This document shows positions 1 to 7,354 of a DNA stretch of 37,971 bases, piece by piece. The position numbers were made by a program, and so were the translations under genes. This DNA is from a virus. The notes under the pieces were generated by a model. The model did no database searches. It was not told the DNA's origin and worked only from the letters and a program-made list of their open reading frames with translations. Positions within the stretch are counted from its first letter, which is position 1; every line of letters starts with the position of its first letter. The stretch lies in IMG/VR virus record IMGVR_UViG_3300028178_000007, positions 1-37,971 of that record, one strand, 5' to 3'.

Positions 1-955
1 TACTATAATATGAACCTATATTAAAAACAACTCCATTAAAAATCCAAACTGTTCCAGTAGTTGGTCCATTAGAACTAGTAGCATGAAAAGCAGGTTGATA
101 AGGCGTGGTGACTCTACCAGCATTATCAACTCTAAGTCTTTCAGCAAAATCAGCAGAAGCAGTACCAACGACTCCAGTATTAGTTCCAGTATATAAAGTA
201 AATACTCCACCTGTATTTCTTAATGCCCATCCACCTTGAGAAGCAACTGTATTCCTCCATCCAACATCATAATAAACACCACCACCATAGAACTGACCAT
301 CTTGAGATAATACAGGATGTTTAAGATTTGAAAATGTTACAGAACTAGTAAAAGGTGTGCTAGTTCCAATACCAACATTACCATTCATATCAATGGTCAT
401 CTTTCTAGTATAATCAGCACCATTCCTAGTATTAAAACCTATAGCTCCTTGAGGAGTAGCAGCACTATGGGCAATATTAGTAAATTCAATCCAAGCATTA
501 CTAGCTCCTGTGCTATCCATATTACTTATAGTAGTATAGTTATTAGCAGTAGCACTGGTATTATTCATTAAAATACCATAATTATATCCAGCAGTAGTCT
601 GTACTGAATTAATTCTAGCTATGATACTATAACTATCAGCAGTAGATTGAACAACATCTAATTTACAGACACTAGATGGAGCAGCAGTACCAATACCAAC
701 TATACCAGTAGCAGATTTATATAACTGACCAGCACCAATATTAACAATACCAGTACTTCCAGTTAAACTACCAGTATAAGTCATAGTACCAAATGTTTTA
801 GCACCAGTAATAGTTTGAACAGAAGCTAAATCAACTGGAGTACCAATACCTACATTCCATTTAATACCATCGTAAGTATATGTGACATTTCCTTGTGTAA
901 AAGTACCAGTTGCAGTTCCTACGACTGGATTAAGTGGAAATACTATAGCAGCCAT
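1..955 (-). CDS. Tail fibre protein with C1q-like end, partial (C-terminus cut by window edge)
   Basis: I translated this frame by hand from the ATG at 955 and it stays open to base 1, so the C-terminus lies outside the window. The start MAAIVFPLNPVVGTATGT and the early YDGIKWNVGIGT match the opening of many phage fibre proteins. A beta-rich middle carries repeated VGIGT-type motifs (at about residues 35, 95 and 195). The last visible residues, PAFHATSSNGPTTGTVWIFN, look like the first strands of a C1q/TNF-like trimeric head, a known fibre tip fold. The inferred role is receptor binding at the virion surface. A GGAAC ribosome site sits before the ATG, 14 bases after the previous stop. It is the last gene seen in the leftward adsorption operon. 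Fibre identity is fairly sure; the C1q call rests on a truncated domain. Confidence 0.8.
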   Translation of the reverse strand, partial: MAAIVFPLNPVVGTATGTFTQGNVTYTYDGIKWNVGIGTPVDLASVQTITGAKTFGTMTYTGSLTGSTGIVNIGAGQLYKSATGIVGIGTAAPSSVCKLDVVQSTADSYSIIARINSVQTTAGYNYGILMNNTSATANNYTTISNMDSTGASNAWIEFTNIAHSAATPQGAIGFNTRNGADYTRKMTIDMNGNVGIGTSTPFTSSVTFSNLKHPVLSQDGQFYGGGVYYDVGWRNTVASQGGWALRNTGGVFTLYTGTNTGVVGTASADFAERLRVDNAGRVTTPYQPAFHATSSNGPTTGTVWIFNGVVFNIGSYYS

Positions 956-969
956 AACAAAGTTCCAAG

Positions 970-1572
970 TTATATATTAGGTAATTCTTTTGGTTTAAGT
1001 TCAATTTGTAATGGATTAACATTACCTTCAATAAGAATAGCTTCTTCAGGTATTAATCCTACTTGCTTTAAGGCATTAAAGGTGAAAGGATTACTCATTG
1101 CATTTCTTATCTTAGCAGCGGATGGTCTACCATTAGCAATAATCTCAGATTGAATATCTTTACCTATTGTAACAGTAAATTCATTAGCTGCGTTAGCTTC
1201 ATACATATCTTCATCACTGTAACCAGCAATTCTTGTGGGTTCAGCAAGTATGAATAGTTCCGCCAATAGCTTCTTCAGTATTTCAATCTCTTTCCTATTA
1301 AGTTCATAGGCTTCAATTCCTACTTGTAACGTAGATTGAATTTCTAATACTTCTGCTTGTAGTGTCATTATTACATGAGGTAACGCAGGAATGCTTTTAA
1401 GATGTTCCAGTTCAAGTAGTTTTGCTTGGTATTTTAAATCCCCAATTTCTTCCAACGCAGCTGCTCTTATCCTGCCTTCCAAGAAACCGTTTAATGTTTT
1501 AATTTTTTCCCATACCGTTTCGCCAATGACTTGATAACGATAGTTGAATTCTGTGTTTAGTTTTGAAGCCAT
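970..1572 (-). CDS. Conserved phage protein of the fibre cluster, helical
   Basis: A 200-residue protein, mostly charged and alpha-helical. It begins MASKLNTEFNYRYQVIGE and has heptad-like Leu/Ile spacing from about residue 40 to 115, suggesting a coiled coil. The C-terminal part holds a helix around RPSAAKIRNAMSNPFTFNAL. There is no signal peptide or membrane segment. A ribosome site (AGGAT) precedes the ATG. It lies between the propeller-like protein and the C1q-ended fibre, 10 and 14 bases from its neighbours, so it is cotranscribed with them. I recall similar proteins next to fibre genes in marine phages but know no function. A structural or fibre-chaperone role is inferred from position only. 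Confidence 0.7.
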   Translation of the reverse strand: MASKLNTEFNYRYQVIGETVWEKIKTLNGFLEGRIRAAALEEIGDLKYQAKLLELEHLKSIPALPHVIMTLQAEVLEIQSTLQVGIEAYELNRKEIEILKKLLAELFILAEPTRIAGYSDEDMYEANAANEFTVTIGKDIQSEIIANGRPSAAKIRNAMSNPFTFNALKQVGLIPEEAILIEGNVNPLQIELKPKELPNI

Positions 1573-1582
1573 TTTGTATATC

Positions 1583-2527
1583 CTATGTTAGTGAGAAACC
1601 AGCTGCTGCTATGTATGCTCTTATAGTTCCGACACCAGTAGTTGAAGCTGCAACTACTCCCACGTTTGATACAAGGTTAGATGTAGATACATAAACTGTT
1701 GAAGATGTCATGCCAAATGCAAAAATCCCTTTATCACCACCGTAACCTGTCGCAGATAACAAGCTTCTAGGAGGTGTGGCAGATGTTACAATTGCGGCAA
1801 CTACCCCAGTATTAGATACTAGATTAGTTACTGAGAAGTAAGATGCAGTCATCCCGTAACCAAATATAGCTTTATCACCACCATAAGTACAAGCAGCGAG
1901 ACCGTATCTATTTGTAACAATACCAGTGGTATCAGCTGCGATAATCCCGGTATTAGATACTAAGTTAGTTACTGAATAGTATGTAGTACCACTCGATGCC
2001 CCATATCCAAATATACCTTTATCTCCCCCGTATCGAACTGCTGCTGAATACCTACGAGCAGTACCTACCCCAGTAGTATCAGTTGATACTACTCCAGTAT
2101 TTGATACCAAGTTACTCATTGATTGTACTGTTAAACCAGCAGTAGTTATACCATAACCAAATATAGCTTTATCTATTCCATATCCTGTTGCAGATAATCC
2201 ATATCTTGCAGTTCCTACTCCAGTTGTATCAGCAGCTACGACTCCTGTATTCGATACTAAATTAGTTAATGAATAATCAGCAGTAGCAGTACCGTAACCA
2301 AAGATAGCTTTATCCCCACCATATGTAGCAGCTGCTAACGAATCTCTAATAGTACCAACTCCTGTTACATCAGTTGCTATTACTCCAGTATTTGATACCA
2401 TGTTTTTGGTAGAATACTCGGTAGTACCATCGAAACCAAATGCAAATAATCCTTGAAAAGTGGCAGCAGCTGTGCCGCCACTTGCAGTAGCATAACTACC
2501 CATAACTGCAAGTACAATACCTTTCAT
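1583..2527 (-). CDS. Six-repeat beta-propeller-like virion protein
   Basis: A 314-residue protein made almost wholly of six imperfect repeats of about 47 residues. Each has the pattern (A/G)IF(G/A)(Y/F)G, then S-x-x-NLVSN-x-G-V, then TTGVGT-x-R, then Y-G-G-D-K. The regular beta-strand pattern with Gly turns resembles kelch/RCC1-type propellers, and six repeats would give a closed six-blade ring. The short Gly/Ala-rich N-terminus (residues 1-25) could supply a closing strand. It overlaps the upstream gene by ATGA (2524-2527), so translation is probably coupled. By neighbourhood I infer an accessory surface or host-recognition protein, perhaps glycan binding. The propeller call is a reading of the repeats, not a confirmed fold. 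Confidence 0.75.
   Translation of the reverse strand: MKGIVLAVMGSYATASGGTAAATFQGLFAFGFDGTTEYSTKNMVSNTGVIATDVTGVGTIRDSLAAATYGGDKAIFGYGTATADYSLTNLVSNTGVVAADTTGVGTARYGLSATGYGIDKAIFGYGITTAGLTVQSMSNLVSNTGVVSTDTTGVGTARRYSAAVRYGGDKGIFGYGASSGTTYYSVTNLVSNTGIIAADTTGIVTNRYGLAACTYGGDKAIFGYGMTASYFSVTNLVSNTGVVAAIVTSATPPRSLLSATGYGGDKGIFAFGMTSSTVYVSTSNLVSNVGVVAASTTGVGTIRAYIAAAGFSLT
1586..2452 (-). repeat. Six tandem ~141-150 bp coding repeats
   Basis: These are the DNA repeats encoding the six blades of the propeller-like protein. Each unit is 141-150 bp and most diverged at the AIFGYG-to-NLVSN loop, which varies from 4 to about 10 residues. The conserved core encodes NLVSNTGVV. High DNA similarity among units makes this a likely place for unequal recombination and for assembly collapse. 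Confidence 0.8.
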
Positions 2528-2880
2528 GTTAATCCTGCTCCATTAATCATCCACTTAGTGCTTGTGATCTTCATAATAGTTGCCATACCATTAGCAGCAA
2601 GTGTTCTACTACCTGTAGTTCCTGCTCCAGCAAGTATTAAAGTATCTGTGGTTATTGCAATAGTTATAACTCCAGCTCCAGTATCATTAATTAATGATAT
2701 GGATGTACCTATAGGAAATGCAGTTGCACTGTTGGCAGGTATAGTCCATATCCTTGCCGTTGTATCAGCAGCAGGATGATAGATATGACCACCTGCATCA
2801 GTGGTTACTAGGGTATAAGCAACACTTTGACTATTCTGTGGAACATTACCCATAATACTTAAATTTCTACTTAATGACAT
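2524..2880 (-). CDS. Small beta-rich tail-fibre-associated protein
   Basis: A 118-residue protein with no signal peptide. It has the pattern YTLVTTDAGGHIYHPAADTT, then WTIPANSATAFPIGTSI, then NDTGAGVITIAITTDTL, ending in a strand with KWMINGAGLT. This is a pattern I recognise from small phage structural proteins and fibre C-terminal modules (single beta domain with T-x-x-D-x-G-x-x-I-x-H). The ATG at 2880 has a strong AAGGAAT site. It overlaps the propeller gene by four bases. A role as tip or accessory fibre component is inferred from the cassette; no catalytic motif is visible. Confidence 0.7.
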   Translation of the reverse strand: MSLSRNLSIMGNVPQNSQSVAYTLVTTDAGGHIYHPAADTTARIWTIPANSATAFPIGTSISLINDTGAGVITIAITTDTLILAGAGTTGSRTLAANGMATIMKITSTKWMINGAGLT

Positions 2881-2889
2881 AACTATTCC

Positions 2890-3153
2890 TTAAACGTCAG
2901 TAGCCGCTAAAAATAAGTTGATATTAGTCTTTAAATAAGTGTACATATTTGCTATAGCAGTAGAAGTATCATATGGCACTTGATAGGTAAAAATATCTAA
3001 ATATTTATCTCCAGCTTCATATGATGCTATGTCGTGCCAAATAGCAATATTAAATGTAATACCTGAAGCATCCCCAGCAAAGTTTAGTATCTTTGCGTAT
3101 GCAGTTGGAAAGTTAATCCCAAACTGACTATCGTAACTAAGTTGTAAAGCCAT
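2890..3153 (-). CDS. Small fibre-cluster protein, unknown
   Basis: I place the start at the ATG at 3153 (MALQLSYDSQFGINFPTAYA, 87 residues). It follows a good GAGGAAAT ribosome site, whereas the longer frame runs back into the upstream fibre gene and has no site. The protein is a compact alpha/beta domain with an even number of beta strands (ITFNIAIWHDIASY, YLDIFTYQVPY) and a C-terminal helix ending NLFLAATDV. I recall similar short proteins beside fibres of marine phages. Function unknown; it is probably virion-associated. Confidence 0.75.
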   Translation of the reverse strand: MALQLSYDSQFGINFPTAYAKILNFAGDASGITFNIAIWHDIASYEAGDKYLDIFTYQVPYDTSTAIANMYTYLKTNINLFLAATDV

Positions 3154-3167
3154 TTTTATTTCCTCTA

Positions 3168-4646
3168 TTAAGTTGCGTAAATTCCAGTATTCACTATTCT
3201 TGTCGCTTTCCAATAACTACCCCTTCTTGGTGTTATCGTACCAGCACCATTTGTTACATTAAGTCTTAAACTTGTTGAACTTGCATTTTCTAACATTATT
3301 TTAACCCTAACAAAGTGATTGGTTGCATTAGTGATAGATGATGTGGCGGTAAATGCAACCGCAGCGGTAGTTTGCCCCGTTAAAGCTCCCATTGTAAATG
3401 CCGAAGCCATAGGTACTGCTGTATAACCCCCAACGGGAGTATGTAGAATAGTTACTTGCATATTTGTAACAACAGCCGAATTAGTTATTGTCCATGTTAA
3501 AGTTCCTGCTGTATTCTTTAAGAAATAACACTCCATTTCTATTTCATAAATCCCATTAGCAACAAGAGGTATGGAAGAATTTGTACCAAAGAAAGGTGAA
3601 ATAGTAGTTGCAGTAACTGATAAATCTGCTGCAAGTCTAAAATACTGACAAGTAGGTATTAATCCTCTACCATTAGTAGTATTTCCAGTAAAATAAGCGA
3701 CTGAATCGGTAGAACTTACCTCCAATGCCCCTGCTTCTGGAGTAACCAGAACACTAGCACTTGGAGTGATCTTTAATGGTGCAGTACCAGTAGTAGTACC
3801 ACCAGCAGGTAAAACTATAGGTTGACTTGAATCTAAAACCCTATACCAGTTCATTGCCGTAGTACCCAATGTATCAGTGGGTTTGAAATTGTTAGTCCAT
3901 AGTTGACCAAACTGAGTAGTTCCAGCATCTACGCTAATAGTAGCTCCTGTTATATTTCCGGCAGTTGCAGCATCCGCATCTCTTACCCAAGTGGTAGTTG
4001 TTACAGCGGTATAAATACCATTCTCGGAAGCTGTTGCTTGATTCTTAACCAACACTCTACTTGTAGCCGATAAAGTTATACCATCTATAGTTACTTGAGC
4101 AGTATTCAATGTAAGTGCAACTGTGGTTGCACAATCAACTGCTTTCTTAACCCAAGCTCCTGGAATATCTATTAAAGTTGGAGTAACCCAAGTATTATCC
4201 CCTTTTAAGAAAGTAGTTGAATTGGCTGTTCCAGAACCCAATCTTGCCGCTGCGACAGTTCCTGTAGCTAAACTACTTGCATCTGTTACTGAAACCGTAG
4301 CTACGTTATAAGCAATAACTTCGACTATATCTCCGAGTACCGCAGCCAATGTCAGAACAATAGCTGTACCTGATGAAGCTGTATAATCAGTACTATTAAG
4401 TAAGACACCATTTAAATATACTTCTGCATAACCTACTGTATAAGTGACAGTAAAACTTGTTTGTCCAGCAGTTGCCGTGAATGATGTTCTTGTATAAGCT
4501 GTAGTTGCTCCACCTCCACCACCAGCATTAGCAAGTACATAAGCTCTGGTAGCAGCATCCTGAGCATTAACAGGGTCAGCTATATTAGTAATGGTCTGAG
4601 CATTATTGTCCAGACCATTCTTTGCGATAAATCGTTTTTGTGCCAT
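3168..4646 (-). CDS. Tail fibre protein, type A head
   Basis: A 492-residue mosaic fibre. Residues 1-40 (MAQKRFIAKNGLDNNAQTI, then ADPVNAQDAATRAYV) match the N-terminus of the next fibre gene and are probably the virion attachment module. Then come a Gly stretch, a strand module with AEVYLNGVLL (about 45-118), a module with RVLVKNQATASENGIYTAV (about 165-285), and a module with LKITPSASVLVTPEAGALEV (about 290-345). The C-terminal head (about 345-492) ends in TPRRGSYWKATRI. All these modules are shared widely among phage fibres. The head differs from that of the gene at 4677, so the phage seems to carry two receptor-binding tips on one attachment type. Fibre call is firm; the receptor is unknown. 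Confidence 0.9.
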   Translation of the reverse strand: MAQKRFIAKNGLDNNAQTITNIADPVNAQDAATRAYVLANAGGGGGATTAYTRTSFTATAGQTSFTVTYTVGYAEVYLNGVLLNSTDYTASSGTAIVLTLAAVLGDIVEVIAYNVATVSVTDASSLATGTVAAARLGSGTANSTTFLKGDNTWVTPTLIDIPGAWVKKAVDCATTVALTLNTAQVTIDGITLSATSRVLVKNQATASENGIYTAVTTTTWVRDADAATAGNITGATISVDAGTTQFGQLWTNNFKPTDTLGTTAMNWYRVLDSSQPIVLPAGGTTTGTAPLKITPSASVLVTPEAGALEVSSTDSVAYFTGNTTNGRGLIPTCQYFRLAADLSVTATTISPFFGTNSSIPLVANGIYEIEMECYFLKNTAGTLTWTITNSAVVTNMQVTILHTPVGGYTAVPMASAFTMGALTGQTTAAVAFTATSSITNATNHFVRVKIMLENASSTSLRLNVTNGAGTITPRRGSYWKATRIVNTGIYAT

Positions 4647-4676
4647 AGTTCACTATCCCATATAGCAGATTAATAA

Positions 4677-6191
4677 TTAGATATTAACTAGTGTTTTAAT
4701 TACTTTAAATACCGTAGAAGTTGCTTGAGCAGGAGTAGCAAGTAATTGAATATTAGTAGATAAGATATTAGCATCAAAACTGGCTAACGAAGTTGTCAAT
4801 GTACCAATATTAGCATTACCATATTCAACAATACTTGCGTTAGTACCATCATGAATAACAAGAATCTCGCATACTTGGTAAGAAGTACCAGAAGTTACTT
4901 GAACAGTATATTTAATTGAACGATAAGTAGCTACTAGATTAGTATCAAGTACTTGGTTAGCTGTAGTTGCAGTAGTAGTTACTGTAGCCGAACCAATAGC
5001 ACCATTAGTTAAAGAACTTATAGCATCAGTAATACCATAACCAGCTAGTGTAGTTGGATTTGTTCCAGCAGTTACACGACCTTTAGCATCAGTTGTTACA
5101 GAACGATAAGTACCAGCAGTTCCTACAGAAGCTAATGTAGTGGCGATAGTTCCTGTTGATAAGCCTGTAGAAGTTGCAGTAACATCACCTGTAATTGCTA
5201 AAGCTTGAGTTGAAGCAAGTTGAGCTACGTTTGTGACATTGCCTAAACCAACATCGGTAGCGACAAGAGTAACAACTCCCACTTTACCTGCTACTGAAAC
5301 TACTGCTTCAGAACCACCTTGTAATAAATCCCAAGTAGTTCCATTAGAGATAATCATATCCCCAACAGACCATACAGCATTACCATCAATAGTGGTAGTA
5401 CCAGCAGTTGATACTTTATAATACCAACCAGCAGTAGGAGAACTTGCAGAAGTTAATGTGGGAGTGTTAGTTGAAGCGTTCCATAAACCTTTATAAACTA
5501 ATGAACCAGCAGCACCAGCCCCACTAGCAGCAACAGTAACTCTACCTTTAGCATCAACGGTAATATTAGCATTAGTATAAGCTCCAGCAGCGACACCACT
5601 TGAGGCTAATGTAGTTGCATTACCAACAGAAGTAACATCACCTGTTAAGTTAGCATTGGTCACAACAGTAGCAGCAAAAGAACCTGTACCTGAACCTGTT
5701 ACTCCACCTGTTAATGTAATAGTTTGGTCGCCAGTATTAGAACCAGATAAAGTAGTGATACCTAGAGCTGTTCTTATAGTTGCTCCAGTTTCATTACCTG
5801 TATTAGTTCCTGATAAGTTAGCAACAGCAGTATTAGCAAGCATAGCATTAGAGATAGAACCAGTACCTAATAAGCCAGTTATATCAGCTTGAGCAACAGC
5901 AGTATTTCCAGTAACTCTGCCTTTAGTATCTAATGTAATCTTAGCAAAAGTAGCTCCTGTACTTTGAGCTACAGTTGCTAATGTAGTTGCTACAGCTCCG
6001 GCTACAGTTGTAATGTCGCCAGTTAAAGCTGGCATTTGTCCAGCAGGTACTGTTCCTGTAGTTAAATTAGAAGCACTAGCAGCAAATTGTTTTGTTACTG
6101 CATCAGTAGCATTTGTTGGGTCAGCTAAACCAATAATACTTAAACCATTAGCATCTAAACCACTTTTAGCTATAAATCTTTTTTGAGTCAT
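4677..6191 (-). CDS. Tail fibre protein, type B head
   Basis: A 504-residue fibre. Residues 1-40 (MTQKRFIAKSGLDANGLSII, then ADPTNATDAVTKQ) share the attachment module of the 492-residue fibre. A repetitive shaft follows with LSGTNTGNET and LSGSNTGDQT, and three copies of a unit ending (V/L)D(A/T)KGRVT, a very common phage fibre repeat. At about 233-330 is a module with YKGLWNASTNTPTL and WDLLQGG. The last ~95 residues (from QVLDTNLVATYRSIKYTVQV to FKVIKTLVNI) are homologous by eye to the C-terminus of the neighbouring 142-residue protein. An AAGGAT site precedes the start. The role is host recognition at the distal tail. Confidence 0.9.
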   Translation of the reverse strand: MTQKRFIAKSGLDANGLSIIGLADPTNATDAVTKQFAASASNLTTGTVPAGQMPALTGDITTVAGAVATTLATVAQSTGATFAKITLDTKGRVTGNTAVAQADITGLLGTGSISNAMLANTAVANLSGTNTGNETGATIRTALGITTLSGSNTGDQTITLTGGVTGSGTGSFAATVVTNANLTGDVTSVGNATTLASSGVAAGAYTNANITVDAKGRVTVAASGAGAAGSLVYKGLWNASTNTPTLTSASSPTAGWYYKVSTAGTTTIDGNAVWSVGDMIISNGTTWDLLQGGSEAVVSVAGKVGVVTLVATDVGLGNVTNVAQLASTQALAITGDVTATSTGLSTGTIATTLASVGTAGTYRSVTTDAKGRVTAGTNPTTLAGYGITDAISSLTNGAIGSATVTTTATTANQVLDTNLVATYRSIKYTVQVTSGTSYQVCEILVIHDGTNASIVEYGNANIGTLTTSLASFDANILSTNIQLLATPAQATSTVFKVIKTLVNI

Positions 6192-6210
6192 AATAAATCC
6201 TTAGTTGATA

Positions 6211-6639
6211 CTATGCAGGAAGCAAAGTACGAATAATTTTAAAATTTGTACTTATATTAGTAGGAGTTATAAATAATTGTACATTAGCTCCACTAATATC
6301 ACCATTAAAGGTACATAAAGTATTAGAAGTTATGATGTTAGCATATTCAACTATAGTAACATTAACACTATCATGTAAAAGAAGTATTTCACAAATCTGT
6401 CTAGTAGAACCTACAGTAGCATAAATTATATATTTAGCTCCGCCATAAGTAGTATAAGAGAAAGTATCTAAAACTTGTTCACTAATAGTAGCATCAGAGG
6501 AAAAAGTTAATACAACTTCATTACCACTAATTCCAGCAGGACCTTGGAAACCAGAAGTAATAATAGTAGAACTAGCTACATCTAAACTAGTTATTACAGT
6601 AGAAGTAGTGTCAGTTAGAACTACTATAGAATCAGCCAT
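6211..6639 (-). CDS. Small protein carrying a free copy of the fibre tip domain
   Basis: A 142-residue protein. Residues ~54-142 (QVLDTFSYTTYGGAKYIIYA, then CEILLLHDSVNVTIVEYANI, then FKIIRTLLPA) align by eye with the last ~95 residues of the 504-residue fibre: QVLDT, KY, Q(V/I)CEIL, HD, IVEY.N and FK(V/I)I(K/R)TL are kept. The first ~50 residues (VVLTDTTSTVITSLDVASST, then GPAGISGNE) are different and include a short Gly-Pro linker. Its ATG overlaps the upstream stop as TAATG. I recall this domain (KY..QV..G..YQ..E.L..HD) from marine phage structural proteins. It could be a capping tip, a competitor for the receptor, or a separate small fibre; the sequence does not decide. Confidence 0.8.
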   Translation of the reverse strand: MADSIVVLTDTTSTVITSLDVASSTIITSGFQGPAGISGNEVVLTFSSDATISEQVLDTFSYTTYGGAKYIIYATVGSTRQICEILLLHDSVNVTIVEYANIITSNTLCTFNGDISGANVQLFITPTNISTNFKIIRTLLPA

Positions 6640-6992
6640 TACCTAGTAACCTCTGGTTTAAAGACTACCTTACCTTCTATAAGTCTAGTTGTATCACCAT
6701 TATCAAAGTAAACTTCAAGGTCATACACTCCACCAATTCCAGTCAATACTGTAGTAGCTTCATCAGAAATGTAAAGTTCTATTTTACCAAGTAGGGGAGT
6801 TATAACTAAGCCAAGATTAGCGGTACTTAATTCAAGTAGGACGATAGAGGAGTCAATAGTTTCTCTTACTTGTAACTTTGCAGTACAATCAGTAAGATTA
6901 ATTGCGACATTGAGGGAATCTTTCCAAAGTAAAGTATGCCTATAAGTAGCACCTTTTTCAATAGCTGGTAGGTTTAATTTACTTGCTGACAT
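6639..6992 (-). CDS. Phage baseplate/fibre-associated beta-sandwich protein (BppU-N-like)
   Basis: A 117-residue protein with the pattern IEKGATYRHTLLWKDSLNV, then NLTDCTAKLQVRE, then VLLELSTANLGLVITP, then GVYDLEVYFDNGDTTRLIEG, ending FKPEVTR. This series (G-x-x-(F/Y)-x-x-x-L-x-W-K-D, then D-L-T-x-x-x-A-x-x-Q-(I/V)-R, then Y-D-L-E-(V/L) and the closing P-E-V-T-R) is familiar from many phages next to fibre genes. It looks like the small beta-sandwich at the N-terminus of lower-baseplate (BppU-type) proteins. The likely role is a connector or structural part of the tail tip; this is family knowledge plus position, not proof. Confidence 0.7.
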   Translation of the reverse strand: MSASKLNLPAIEKGATYRHTLLWKDSLNVAINLTDCTAKLQVRETIDSSIVLLELSTANLGLVITPLLGKIELYISDEATTVLTGIGGVYDLEVYFDNGDTTRLIEGKVVFKPEVTR

Positions 6993-6998
6993 AGTAAC

Positions 6999-7226
6999 CT
7001 ACAGTTTAATAATGTTATGTGTTTGTAACCAAGCAACTAATCCAACTGCTGCTATTCCAACTAACCAGAAAAACTTAGTTACTATTGTTTCACCAACTTC
7101 TTTATAGAAATCATTTCTAGCTGCTTCAACTGCTTTCTTAGCAATTATTATAATCTGTTCTTCAGATAGTTCGTATCTATTAAAGTTAGGACACTTTTCA
7201 AACTGTTTAGGGTCAATCTCTATCAT
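6999..7226 (-). CDS. Small single-span membrane protein, unknown
   Basis: A 75-residue protein, first gene of the leftward operon. Residues 1-22 hold MIEIDPKQFEKCPNFNRYEL, residues 23-45 form an amphipathic helix (SEEQIIIIAKKAVEAARNDF), and residues 51-68 (FFWLVGIAAVGLVAWL) form one membrane span followed by a short tail, QTHNIIKL. I have seen this pattern as a conserved unknown in marine phages. One span with a cytoplasmic helix could suit a holin-like or spanin-like role, but no lysis partner is next to it and the class cannot be assigned. Confidence 0.7.
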   Translation of the reverse strand: MIEIDPKQFEKCPNFNRYELSEEQIIIIAKKAVEAARNDFYKEVGETIVTKFFWLVGIAAVGLVAWLQTHNIIKL

Positions 7227-7354
7227 AGCCTAGTCCTGAAAGTTATTCTTTATTCTTTATACCAATTATGATACACTTATTAGAGAGTGTACACTATCCT
7301 CGATAATTAATCAATCCTTTTCTTAGCTATTTTACCTAATAAAATCAATATCTT
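7227..7354. promoter_or_regulatory. Divergent control region between fibre and packaging operons
   Basis: This 128-bp spacer separates genes reading left (7226) from genes reading right (7355) and should hold both promoters. Rightward candidates are a TATGAT at 7267-7272 and a GATAAT at 7302-7307, both with weak -35 matches. Leftward candidates are TTGATT, 17 bases, TACACT (reading right to left from about 7315 to 7287), and a TGGTATAAA extended -10 nearer the gene. None is a strong consensus, which fits promoters needing a phage activator. No terminator is visible. Confidence 0.5.
7286..7295. promoter_or_regulatory. Palindromic operator candidate AGTGTACACT
   Basis: A perfect 10-bp palindrome lies between the divergent genes. 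It overlaps the leftward TACACT -10 candidate and falls in the spacer of the rightward GATAAT candidate, a position where a bound regulator could control both directions. No second copy was noticed in the window. Confidence 0.3.

Noticed and set aside
16-210. Open frame of 64 residues on the minus strand
   Set aside because: It is a low-complexity Leu-rich reading in another frame of the C1q-ended fibre, whose own frame is open over the whole stretch.
893-1153. Plus-strand open frame of 86 residues
   Set aside because: Shadow of minus-strand fibre-cluster genes; no ribosome site and unlikely composition.
1586-2452. Regular repeats as a CRISPR array
   Set aside because: The repeats are coding, ~141-150 bp long and without short unique spacers.
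3154-3213. Upstream extension of the small fibre-cluster gene to 3213
   Set aside because: The extension overlaps the upstream fibre's coding end and has no ribosome site; ATG 3153 has GAGGAAAT.
6999-7226. Holin call for the 75-residue membrane protein
   Set aside because: Single span is compatible but no endolysin or spanin lies nearby and the pattern is not specific.
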